From NCBI GenBank assembly GCA_031265535.1, contig JAISCO010000335.1:1-11882 (forward strand): a stretch of 11,882 nucleotides of DNA. Reading direction: 5' to 3'. Source of the stretch: Spirochaetaceae bacterium (lineage in GTDB: Bacteria; Spirochaetota; Spirochaetia; Treponematales; Breznakiellaceae). The translations under genes were made by a program, and so were the position numbers. Position 1 is the stretch's first letter; every line of letters starts with the position of its first letter. The notes below the pieces were generated by a model. That model worked only from the letters and a program-made list of their open reading frames with translations. It was not told where the DNA came from and searched no databases. Shown in pieces: positions 1-5,529 of the stretch.

Positions 1-383
1 CCTTCATGACTCACGCCGCCTACCCCTATACCGGGTCCAAGCCGCCCTTCAAAAACCCAACCGTTAGGCTGCCCGATGTCAAATTTCCAGCCCGCTTGCA
101 GCTTGGCATGAAAACCGAAGGCGTTTAACGTAGTAGAGAGATCCACAAACGAAGCCATTTGAATACCGAGTCCCAATTGAACAAAAAATTGCCCCGCCCA
201 TGGATACAGCCGCGCGAAAGCATCGACAGAGAACGGAAGCACCGCCAAATAGTCGTTAGTGTCACTCTTTTCGCCGTCATAATACATTGTCGGGATACCG
301 AAAAAATCCAATGCGACGTCCGCGCCAACACCCAATTTCTCCGATAACGCACGCTCATAACTGAGCATACTGCCCAAAAACAT
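1..383 (-). CDS. Predicted outer-membrane beta-barrel protein, 3' end beyond window, probably 5'-truncated
   Basis: The frame is open from about position 446 down to the window edge. From the first ATG (383) it reads MFLGSMLSYERALSEKLG and continues with alternating hydrophobic and polar residues, many glycines and aromatics (for example GQFFVQLGLGIQMASF and GRLGPGIGVGG). This is the texture of a spirochaetal outer-membrane barrel. There is no signal peptide at the ATG, nor in the in-frame sequence upstream before a TAA at 449-447, and no good ribosome binding site. An exported barrel without a leader suggests that the 5' end was lost and replaced by the repeat-rich DNA at 428-558. It lies 207 nt downstream of rsmE on the same strand. 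The specific family is not recognised. The barrel call is moderate and the truncation is inferred. Confidence 0.5.
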   Translation of the reverse strand, partial: MFLGSMLSYERALSEKLGVGADVALDFFGIPTMYYDGEKSDTNDYLAVLPFSVDAFARLYPWAGQFFVQLGLGIQMASFVDLSTTLNAFGFHAKLQAGWKFDIGQPNGWVFEGRLGPGIGVGGVSHE

Positions 384-427
384 GGCGGTGTTCTTTTTCC
401 CTTTTCTTTCTGTTTGTCCGCTGATTG

Positions 428-558
428 CGCCATAAATGGCGACTGATTACGCGAATTACGCCCGCTCCGATCATTTATAGCGCCGATGCCCCAAAAATCA
501 GTGTAATCTGCGTAATCAGTGATGTCCTTTTTACTTCTTCCTTTTTCCTTTTTACTTC
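428..558. repeat. Composite intergenic repeat: hairpin, spaced inverted repeat and polypyrimidine tract
   Basis: Three elements lie in the gap after rsmE. CGCCAT-AA-ATGGCG (428-441) is a perfect 6-bp hairpin. ACTGATTACGC (442-452) is repeated inverted as GCGTAATCAGT (510-520). A C/T-only tract with scattered A (525-558) follows and shares the 13-mer TTCCTTTTTACTT (545-557) with the tract at 4977-4989. The minus strand can be read as ITDYADYTDFWGIGA, but this comes from the GTAATC-type repeats and is not a credible protein. The element sits just upstream of the apparently truncated barrel gene. Confidence 0.5.
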
Positions 559-590
559 GTAAGCAATTGTAGATTTTTGGGCGCATTTTA

Positions 591-1331
591 CTAAACGCTG
601 CTCTGCTCATACGAGGAAAGAACGCCAAGCGCGGCGATAGCCGCTATACAAGCTGTCTCTGTACGCAGTGCGCGGCAGCCTAACGACAAACGCTTAAAAC
701 CGGCGTTTCTGAACTGTAGCCGCTCTCTGTCCGACCATCCGCGCTCGGGGCCTATGGCAAGCGCCGCCGGACATGCGTTCTGCACGCCGCCCAAAACACC
801 CTCCGGCTCTACATTATCGCAGGCTATGCGGCTTGCTTCAGGGCATTCATTTACCCCGCCGTCTTCCAGCCATTCTTTTAACGAAGAAAACACGGCAATT
901 TGAGGCAGCGTTGTATCACGCGATTGACTCGCCCCTTCGATCAACGCGGCCCGCGCCCCGCCGTCCTCCAGCAATGTTGTTTTAAGATAATTCTTGTCGC
1001 TTAACTCGCAGCAAACAAGATGTACGGCGCTTACACCCATGCTTGAAAGATCACGAAGCAGGCGGCGCGTCTGTATAGGACGGGGAAAACCTACCGCCAC
1101 AGTTACCGGCAGGCGCGGCGGCGGAAATTCTGTTAAATTGAGCGAAAAAAGCAGGCGGCCATCGTCAAAAACCTGCGTTATGCGCCCTTTTCCACGCTTT
1201 CCGCCCAGAATACCGGCGTCAAACTCATCCCCTGCTTTCTTGTGCAGGGTTTTTACCAGATGTATGGCGCGCGGATCACGCTTTTGTAACGGCAAATCGC
1301 GCTCATCTTCCTCAAAAAGAATTAAATTCAC
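591..1331 (-). CDS. rsmE: 16S rRNA (uracil-1498-N3)-methyltransferase RsmE
   Basis: RsmE transfers a methyl group from S-adenosylmethionine to N3 of U1498 in helix 44 of 16S rRNA, in the assembled small subunit. The protein is 246 residues, the usual length. The N-terminal part (about 1-70) matches the PUA-like RNA-binding region, including RAIHLVKTLHKKAGD (HLV.VL.K..GD in the family). The C-terminal SPOUT methyltransferase domain carries the knot signatures AIGPERGWSDRER (192-204) and SLGCRALRTETA (216-227). The ATG overlaps the end of mobA by 4 nt (ATGA), so the two are probably translationally coupled. It is the last gene of the hydrogenase operon. It has no functional link to hydrogen metabolism that I know of and is probably a housekeeping passenger. 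No clear terminator follows. Confidence 0.93.
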   Translation of the reverse strand: MNLILFEEDERDLPLQKRDPRAIHLVKTLHKKAGDEFDAGILGGKRGKGRITQVFDDGRLLFSLNLTEFPPPRLPVTVAVGFPRPIQTRRLLRDLSSMGVSAVHLVCCELSDKNYLKTTLLEDGGARAALIEGASQSRDTTLPQIAVFSSLKEWLEDGGVNECPEASRIACDNVEPEGVLGGVQNACPAALAIGPERGWSDRERLQFRNAGFKRLSLGCRALRTETACIAAIAALGVLSSYEQSSV

Positions 1332-2032
1332 GTTTCAATGATTGATACAATGCCTGAGTTTCGCAATAACTCTTCCGCCTCTTGTAAATCGGCCTTGTAG
1401 TTAATGTTAAAAAATAAACTGCTATGCGTTCCCGCGTGGATTTTTTTTATATCGCCGCTTTGAATGACGCAAATACGAAGTTTTTTAAGGACAGGCAAGA
1501 TTTTGTAATCGCCGCTTTCGAGCGCGGCGCGGATTATATCTGTACAGTTCTTGCTGTACAGCGCGTTAAACGGTTCAAGGAAGCCGTCATCTTTTTGCGC
1601 GGCGCAAACATCGTACCTTTGTGCGCCGCCGCCGTTTTCGACTCTATTTTTTATGAAATTTATGTAATCGGACGAGATGAACGGCATATCGCAGGCTACA
1701 ATGTACAAGTATTCACTTTTGCAGTGTCTAAGGCCCTGATAAATGCCGGCAAGCGGCCCCGCCCCTATATCATCATGCAGGACAAGCACATTATCATGTT
1801 CAAATTTATTGTTGGAAGAAACTATAATTTCGCTAAAAATAGCTTGCAAGCGCGTTATAAGGATGGACATAACATTTGTTCCGTTCAGGGACAGCATTTT
1901 CTTGTCATATCCCATCCGGGAACCCTTTCCTCCGGCAAGGATTAACGCGCTGCCGAAGGAAGGGGTTGTTTTTTTAATGATGACCGCCTGACCCCTTGTA
2001 AGTGGTATGCAACAGGTGATGCGATTGTTCAC
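1328..2032 (-). CDS. mobA: Molybdenum cofactor guanylyltransferase MobA
   Basis: MobA adds GMP from GTP to molybdopterin, making the guanine-dinucleotide cofactor (bis-MGD, or its tungsten form) used by formate dehydrogenases and other DMSO-reductase-family enzymes. The nucleotidyltransferase signature LAGGKGSRMGYDK is at residues 32-44 of the long form, followed by DDIGAGPLAGI and the metal-binding VACDMPFIS. No ATG lies before the signature. The frame allows GTG at 2032, which overlaps hydA by 59 nt and places about 30 residues before the motif (10-15 is usual). An ATT at 1978-1976, overlapping the hydA stop as ATTAA and preceded by AGGCGG, would give a normal N-terminus. The GTG start is given here; the ATT start is an alternative. 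The gene overlaps rsmE by 4 nt. Its place beside hydA and hycB supports a pterin-dependent partner such as FdhF, which is not in this window. Confidence 0.88.
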   Translation of the reverse strand: MNNRITCCIPLTRGQAVIIKKTTPSFGSALILAGGKGSRMGYDKKMLSLNGTNVMSILITRLQAIFSEIIVSSNNKFEHDNVLVLHDDIGAGPLAGIYQGLRHCKSEYLYIVACDMPFISSDYINFIKNRVENGGGAQRYDVCAAQKDDGFLEPFNALYSKNCTDIIRAALESGDYKILPVLKKLRICVIQSGDIKKIHAGTHSSLFFNINYKADLQEAEELLRNSGIVSIIET

Positions 2033-3353
2033 CGCACGGCTCTTTAAGGAAATCTTCGTAAACCTTTTTTATAGCCGGATTTTCGTGGCTCTTGCGCTTA
2101 GGCAGATTCTTGTCGTGTGCAAAAGTCGCGTCGCGCCGGTTTTTGTACGCTTCGGGAACATCGGCATCAAGTACGAGCTTAGGCTGCCCGCCGCCGGAGA
2201 CGCAGCCTTCCGGACAGGACATCACTTCGATAAAGTGCAAATCAAGTGTACCCGCCTCAAGTTTTTCGATTATCGGGTCTATGTTCTTTAGGTAAGTGAG
2301 AATTCCAACTTTAAGCGTAAGATCGCCGACTCTTATATCAGCGGTACGAAAACCTTCCGTGCTGCGTACCGGCGTAATATCGACATCTTTGTCGCTTAGC
2401 TCTTTGCCGGTTATAAGGGTATAACCGGTACGGATTGCCGCTTCCATGACTCCGCCCGTAACTCCGAAAATAGTTGCAGCGCCGGTATAATCGCCTAGCG
2501 GCATATCGAATTTTTCGTCCGGCAGCGCGTTAAAGTCTATGCCGCAATATTTGATTAAATAGGCAAGTTCGCGGGTTGTTATCACGACATCAACATCGCG
2601 CTGTCCTGACGCGTTCATCTCCGGACGTGAGCACTCAAACTGCTTTGCGGTACACGGCATCACGGAAACAACAAAAATATCTTTTGGGTCAACTTTGTTA
2701 AGTTTAGCGCCGTAAGTCTTGAACATGGGCCCCGACATTTGCTGCGGGCTGCGGCAGGTAGACAGGTGCTTGGTCAATGAGGGATGCTGATCTTCCATGT
2801 ATTTTATCCACGCCGGGCAGCAGGATGTAAACATTGGAAGCGTGCCGCCGCCTGTAACGCGCTTAACGAGCTCTGTGCCTTCCTCCATGATTGTAAGGTC
2901 GGCGCTCCAGTTTGTATCGTATACACGCTTAAAGCCGATCCGGCGCATTGCGGCGGCCATCTTTCCCGGAGTAAGCGAGCCGAGCGGCATACCGAAATCC
3001 TCGGCAAGCGCTACGCGGACGGCCGGGGCCGCCATTATCATTGTAAATTTGGGGCTTTTTAGCGCTTCAATAACCTCTTCAAGGTGGCAGACATTGTAGG
3101 CGGCGAACAGCGGTTCGGTAACTGTTTCCGGCAGATGGCGTTCCGCGCGTTTTTGAGCGTAAATTTCCGCTCCGTGGTCAATCAGTGAAATGTAGGATTT
3201 ACATTTCTGGACACATTGACCGCAGTTTACGCAGCGTTCCTCGACAATTTTTTGGGCTTCGTGCGGATTTCCCTCAATCGCGAAAACCGGGCAGACTTTT
3301 GTACATTCCTGACATCCGGTGCAAATATCTTTATCTATCGTAATTACGGTCAT
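1974..3353 (-). CDS. hydA: [FeFe]-hydrogenase, HDCR HydA2-like
   Basis: This is a cytoplasmic [FeFe]-hydrogenase interconverting H2 with protons and electrons, 459 residues. The N-terminal ferredoxin domain carries two [4Fe-4S] motifs, CTGCQECTKVCP (C11-C21) and CVNCGQCVQKC (C41-C51). The H-cluster domain has all three signatures: L1 TSCCPAW (C178, C179), L2 MPCTAKQFE (C234) and L3 EVMSCPEGCVSGGGQP (C380, C384). By comparison with clostridial CpI, C178 is the proton-transfer cysteine and the other four bind the cluster, so the active site looks intact. L3 has SC where AC is common. The short F-domain and the HycB and MobA neighbours fit the HydA2 subunit of hydrogen-dependent CO2 reductase better than NAD-linked HndD or monomeric hydrogenases. 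The ATG overlaps the hycB stop as TAATG and is preceded by GGAGG, so it is translationally coupled. The assignment as [FeFe]-hydrogenase is near certain; the HDCR subtype is inferred from context. Confidence 0.95.
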   Translation of the reverse strand: MTVITIDKDICTGCQECTKVCPVFAIEGNPHEAQKIVEERCVNCGQCVQKCKSYISLIDHGAEIYAQKRAERHLPETVTEPLFAAYNVCHLEEVIEALKSPKFTMIMAAPAVRVALAEDFGMPLGSLTPGKMAAAMRRIGFKRVYDTNWSADLTIMEEGTELVKRVTGGGTLPMFTSCCPAWIKYMEDQHPSLTKHLSTCRSPQQMSGPMFKTYGAKLNKVDPKDIFVVSVMPCTAKQFECSRPEMNASGQRDVDVVITTRELAYLIKYCGIDFNALPDEKFDMPLGDYTGAATIFGVTGGVMEAAIRTGYTLITGKELSDKDVDITPVRSTEGFRTADIRVGDLTLKVGILTYLKNIDPIIEKLEAGTLDLHFIEVMSCPEGCVSGGGQPKLVLDADVPEAYKNRRDATFAHDKNLPKRKSHENPAIKKVYEDFLKEPCGEQSHHLLHTTYKGSGGHH

Positions 3354-3928
3354 TATTCGCCTCCTTCCTGGGTTTGGGTTTGCAACGTTGTTTCAGAAGC
3401 AATAACGCCCATAGCGTTTACCGCGCTGATTCGTTTTTCCTCAATCTCGGCGGTGGGATTCACCAGGCGCAACGATTTGTTTGGACAGTTCGCCACGCAC
3501 GCCGGCTCGCCTGTGTCTATGCAAAGGTCGCATTTGTAGACCAGCTTCTTCGTACAGCAGGCTTCGGTGTTTTCCGTCACTTCTTCGTTGGAGAAAACCT
3601 GAACGGCGCCGAAGGGACAGGCCAACGCGCAGTTACGGCAGCCTATGCAGCGGTGCGGGTCAAGGACGACAACGCCGTTTTGCCGTTTAATCGCGCCCGT
3701 TAGACAGGAACGCAGACATGGCGCATCTTCACAGTGATGACACTGAACCGGCATACAGACGTTTCCCTCTCGCGTAAGGTAGAGGCGCGGAATCACCGGA
3801 GATGTAATGTTTCCGGCGGTCAGCGGTCTTTTCTTTTGATGCCCCGCGAAACAGGCAAGTTCGCAGGCGCGGCAGCCGGTACATTTTTCCGTATCGGCCA
3901 GCACAAAAAACGATTGTTGTATACTCAT
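3353..3928 (-). CDS. hycB: Four-cluster [4Fe-4S] electron-transfer protein, HycB-like
   Basis: This is an electron-wire subunit of the HycB/HydN/DmsB family, 191 residues and no signal peptide, so it is cytoplasmic. Four cysteine motifs are visible: I CTGCRACELAC (C16, C19, C22, C26), II CHHCEDAPCLRSC (C63, C66, C71, C75), III CIGCRNCALAC (C94, C97, C100, C104) and IV CDLC...CVANC (C133, C136, C144, C148). This is enough for four [4Fe-4S] clusters. By the family fold, motifs I/IV and II/III pair. After motif IV a tail of about 40 residues includes a probable helix (EEKRISAVNAMGVIAS, 163-178) and a polar Q/T/E end. The next gene ends with a similar helix. In known HDCR complexes such subunits link FdhF to HydA2 and one mediates filament formation. 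The gene lies 33 nt after the mini-ferredoxin gene and overlaps hydA. Family membership is certain; the partner is inferred. Confidence 0.92.
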   Translation of the reverse strand: MSIQQSFFVLADTEKCTGCRACELACFAGHQKKRPLTAGNITSPVIPRLYLTREGNVCMPVQCHHCEDAPCLRSCLTGAIKRQNGVVVLDPHRCIGCRNCALACPFGAVQVFSNEEVTENTEACCTKKLVYKCDLCIDTGEPACVANCPNKSLRLVNPTAEIEEKRISAVNAMGVIASETTLQTQTQEGGE

Positions 3929-3961
3929 AAAACTCCTCTTTTGGGCGGTCCCGCCGCCCTT

Positions 3962-4237
3962 TTATAAAATCAAGGACAGCGCGTTTACCGCTTGCGTCCG
4001 TTTATCATCTATGCTTGTTTCCGTTATTATGGCTTTTTGATTGGCGTATGTACAATCCGCGACGCACTCAGGCAAACCTTGCTTGAAGCCGGAACTATCA
4101 CAGTCCAGGCATTTTTGCGTATCAATGAGTAAATCGCCATGCATGAAAGCCAGCGCGGCGTTTTTACATGCTACCACGCATACTTTTTGCATACATTCGA
4201 GGCAGCGTACTATTAAAAAGCAACTTTCAGTATCCAT
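3962..4237 (-). CDS. Mini HycB-like two-cluster ferredoxin, 91 residues
   Basis: This is a short cytoplasmic iron-sulfur protein and the first gene of the hydrogenase operon. It has one C-x2-C-x4-C-x3-C motif (C12, C15, C20, C24), matching motif II of the neighbouring HycB. It also has one C-x2-C-x11-C-x3-C motif (C43, C46, C58, C62) whose second half, LPECVADC, matches HycB motif IV (EPACVANC). Motif I and a full motif III are absent. The C-terminus DDKRTQAVNALSLIL resembles the helix after motif IV in HycB (EEKRISAVNAMGVIAS). It therefore looks like a HycB reduced to a two-cluster core, perhaps by internal deletion, but reading cleanly with an AGGGG ribosome binding site 4 nt before the ATG. 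It probably carries electrons to or from HydA/HycB. Alternatively it is a redundant decayed copy, although all eight cysteines are kept. Confidence 0.85.
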   Translation of the reverse strand: MDTESCFLIVRCLECMQKVCVVACKNAALAFMHGDLLIDTQKCLDCDSSGFKQGLPECVADCTYANQKAIITETSIDDKRTQAVNALSLIL

Positions 4238-4252
4238 GAAACCCCTTATATA

Positions 4253-4281
4253 ATTAAAACACAGTTTTTTTTGTAAAGCAA
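4253..4281 (-). promoter_or_regulatory. Candidate promoter of the hydrogenase operon
   Basis: On the minus strand, TTGCTT (4281-4276), a 17-nt spacer and TTTAAT (4258-4253) make a weak sigma70-type promoter. Transcription would start near 4246, leaving a very short leader with the AGGGG ribosome binding site at its 5' end. An alternative pair, TTTACA (4277-4272) with TTATAT (4253-4248), would start transcription downstream of that site and is less likely. The region is AT-rich, so chance matches are easy. Confidence 0.3.
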
Positions 4282-4372
4282 GTTTTTTCCATTTGCCACC
4301 CGCCAGCGGGTTTACATACGCTCCGCGCTAGCCCGCCAGCGGGTTTCTCATGCGCTCCGCGCTAGCAGCTTG

Positions 4373-4405
4373 CCGCTAACGCAAACTTGTTTGCGCCGTT
4401 GGCGG
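4373..4405. repeat. Long imperfect hairpin, copy 1
   Basis: CCGCTAACG-CAAAC, a 2-nt loop, then GTTTG-CGC-CGTTGGCGG forms a long GC-rich stem with a small bulge and one G-T pair. The T at 4377 differs from the C in copy 2 and keeps pairing as G-U in RNA. No T-run follows on either strand, so it is not a typical terminator. Confidence 0.75.
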
Positions 4406-4540
4406 GCGGAGAGGCTTTCGGTTCGATAACGGCCTTCGAGGTTTTACCATTTGCCATGGAGGCAACCCGCCAGCGGGTTTCTCATGCGCTCCGCGCTAGC
4501 CCGCCAGCGGGTTCCTCATGCGCTCCGCGCTAGCGTCTTG

Positions 4541-4573
4541 CCGCCAACGCAAACTTGTTTGCGCCGTTGGCGG
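4541..4573. repeat. Long imperfect hairpin, copy 2
   Basis: Same hairpin as at 4373-4405, exactly 168 bp further on. Here the outer arms CCGCCAACG and CGTTGGCGG pair perfectly, and CAAAC pairs with GTTTG across a 2-nt loop. Confidence 0.75.
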
Positions 4574-4620
4574 CGGAAACGCGTTCAAGTTGATAGCGGA
4601 CTTCAAGGTTTTGCCTTCAA

Positions 4621-5040
4621 TCTGAAAATGGCGTTCATTTACCATGCCATTATCTTCCTCATGCGGCGCATTTTTTGCTTTGCAAAAAACCACTATCCAC
4701 TGTCCACTTTTAATTGTTAATGAGTGGGGGTAGCGGAAAAGCGTTTTTGCAAAAGCAAAAACCTTTGTAGCGCGGCCTTTAAGCGACATGTAACAGTAAG
4801 TTTTTGGGGCCTACGCCATGCTGCCACATACTCACACACGCTCACTGGTTCGCGTGCCGTTTTTGGGCGGGGGGAGCAGCGTCGAAAAAGTTCATTATAT
4901 TACCTCAAAATTTTAACGGTTTATGATTGATGCGCTTCCCCACTTTGTTAAGAATTCATTTTTTACCTCTTACCTCTTCCTTTTTACTTTTTCCCTTTTC
5001 CTTGTTTACTTATTCCTTCTGAGCGTGTGAGATGCGGGGA
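4621..5040. other. Gene-free stretch with small hairpins and a polypyrimidine tract
   Basis: No coding frame is supported here. Visible items are a hairpin TTTTTTGC-TT-GCAAAAAA (4671-4688), a near-tandem CTATCCA/CTGTCCA (about 4693-4706), a hairpin GTTTTTGC-AAAA-GCAAAAAC (4743-4762), a G+C-rich block containing TTTTTGGGGC and TTTTTGGGCGGGG (4801-4876), and a C/T-rich tract (4959-5020) that shares a 13-mer with the tract at 545-557. The stretch separates the divergent hydrogenase and cobalamin-transport units and looks like accumulated repeat DNA. Confidence 0.6.
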
Positions 5041-5070
5041 TTGACGATTTTGAAGTGATGTGCTTACAAT
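5041..5070 (+). promoter_or_regulatory. Probable promoter of the btu operon
   Basis: TTGACG (5041-5046), an 18-nt spacer and TACAAT (5065-5070) form a good sigma70-type promoter. It ends a few bases before the riboswitch, so the transcript would begin near 5076-5078, at the base of its first stem. This position agrees independently with the riboswitch call. Confidence 0.65.
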
Positions 5071-5071
5071 G

Positions 5072-5235
5072 AATGCATATATACTTCAACGGAAGCGGGG
5101 TGTAACTCCTCCACTAGTCCGTAACTGTGAATTGGGCGGCGGAAACGCCGGGTTTGTCGAAACAGCCACTGACGAAAGTTGGGAAGGCTGACATATCAAA
5201 GCCCATAAGTCAGGAGACGTTGGTATATCGGCATT
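5072..5235 (+). promoter_or_regulatory. Cobalamin (B12) riboswitch
   Basis: The aptamer core elements occur in the right order: GGTGTAACTCCTCCAC (5099-5114, the GGUGAAAAUCC-like P6 strand), GTAACTGTGA (5121-5130, the CGCAACUGUGA element), GCCACTG (5165-5171), GGGAAGGC (5181-5188) and the diagnostic AAGTCAGGAGACG (5207-5219). ATATAC (5079-5084) pairs with GTATAT (5223-5228) to close P1, and AATGC/GCATT could extend it. GGCG-GAAA-CGCC (5136-5147) is a side hairpin. In this family, adenosyl- or methylcobalamin binding represses the downstream gene, usually one for B12 uptake or synthesis. It lies on the same strand as the ABC transporter, 295 nt before its first gene. The core match is strong, though the peripheral fold was judged by eye. 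Confidence 0.9.
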
Positions 5236-5266
5236 ATTTTTTCTGGGCTTCGAGAAGCGAGTCGAG

Positions 5267-5306
5267 AAAAACCGATTATTAAGCGACACGAATGAACGGT
5301 TTTTTT
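5267..5306 (+). terminator. Weak terminator-like hairpin after the riboswitch
   Basis: AAAAACCG (5267-5274) pairs with CGGTTTTT (5297-5304), and a 7-T run ends at 5306. The stem has only three G-C pairs and a 22-nt loop, so it is weak as an intrinsic terminator. Its position, about 30 nt after the aptamer, is where an expression platform could lie. Confidence 0.35.
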
Positions 5307-5433
5307 CACATTTTCATAGATGGGGAGAATTGTCTGTGCTAGCATCGGAAACCGGTACGCGAAGGTATTATTTTGCTCCTCGCAAACTGTCCCTATTCAC
5401 AATTTACTGTTTTTGGTTTTCCTCCCTGACTTC

Positions 5434-5497
5434 AAGCCTGGACCGCAGTGGTCTGTCAAACGTTGTTTGACACGCAGACTTGAAACAGGGCTTTTTT
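5434..5497 (+). terminator. Structured terminator-like element just before btuF
   Basis: AAGCCTG (5434-5440) pairs with CAGGGCTT (5486-5493, one bulge) and runs into TTTTTT (5492-5497). Inside are GACC-GCAGT-GGTC (5441-5453) and the perfect 8-bp hairpin TGTCAAAC-GTT-GTTTGACA (5454-5472). Alternative pairings compete: TTCAAG (5431-5436) with CTTGAA (5479-5484), and GTCTG (5451-5455) with CAGAC (5475-5479). A stem plus T-run 32 nt before the btuF ATG, with mutually exclusive partners, fits a transcriptional attenuator that could serve the riboswitch. TATAAT follows at 5500-5505, but no well-spaced -35 was found. Confidence 0.55.
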
Positions 5498-5529
5498 AGT
5501 ATAATCCCGCGTGGACAAGGAGTTGTTTT

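Larger units (their letters stand above)
4299..4620. repeat. 168-bp tandem duplication built from palindromic units
   Basis: Two tandem copies (about 4299-4465 and 4466-4620) share one architecture: two 35-bp units, a long hairpin, then a diverged tail ending in TTCNAGGTTTT. The 35-bp unit starts with the palindrome CCCGCCAGCGGG, continues with CATGCGCTCCGCGC and ends in GCTAGC. Copies start at 4299, 4332, 4466 and 4500. The offsets between the duplicated parts are 167, 168 and 168 bp. The units are nearly identical, while the tails have drifted (GAGAGGCTTTCGG against GAAACGCGTTCAA). No coding frame is credible. It is probably a dispersed intergenic repeat family, but other genomic copies cannot be seen from here. 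Confidence 0.85.

Noticed and set aside
125..628. 167-codon minus-strand frame reading ITDYADYTDFWGIGA
   Set aside because: It crosses the end of rsmE, the intergenic repeats and the barrel gene in another frame. The odd periodic text comes from GTAATC-type repeats.
1424..1945. 173-codon plus-strand frame
   Set aside because: It is antisense to mobA, which has clear family motifs, and it has no recognisable domain of its own.
1974..4237. Complete hydrogen-dependent CO2 reductase operon
   Set aside because: No fdhF catalytic subunit is present in the window, so only the hydrogenase/electron-wire part can be supported.
4299..4534. CRISPR array suggested by four short palindromic repeats
   Set aside because: Copies are paired directly, then repeated after 168 bp as part of a duplication. 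There are no regular unique spacers and no cas genes.
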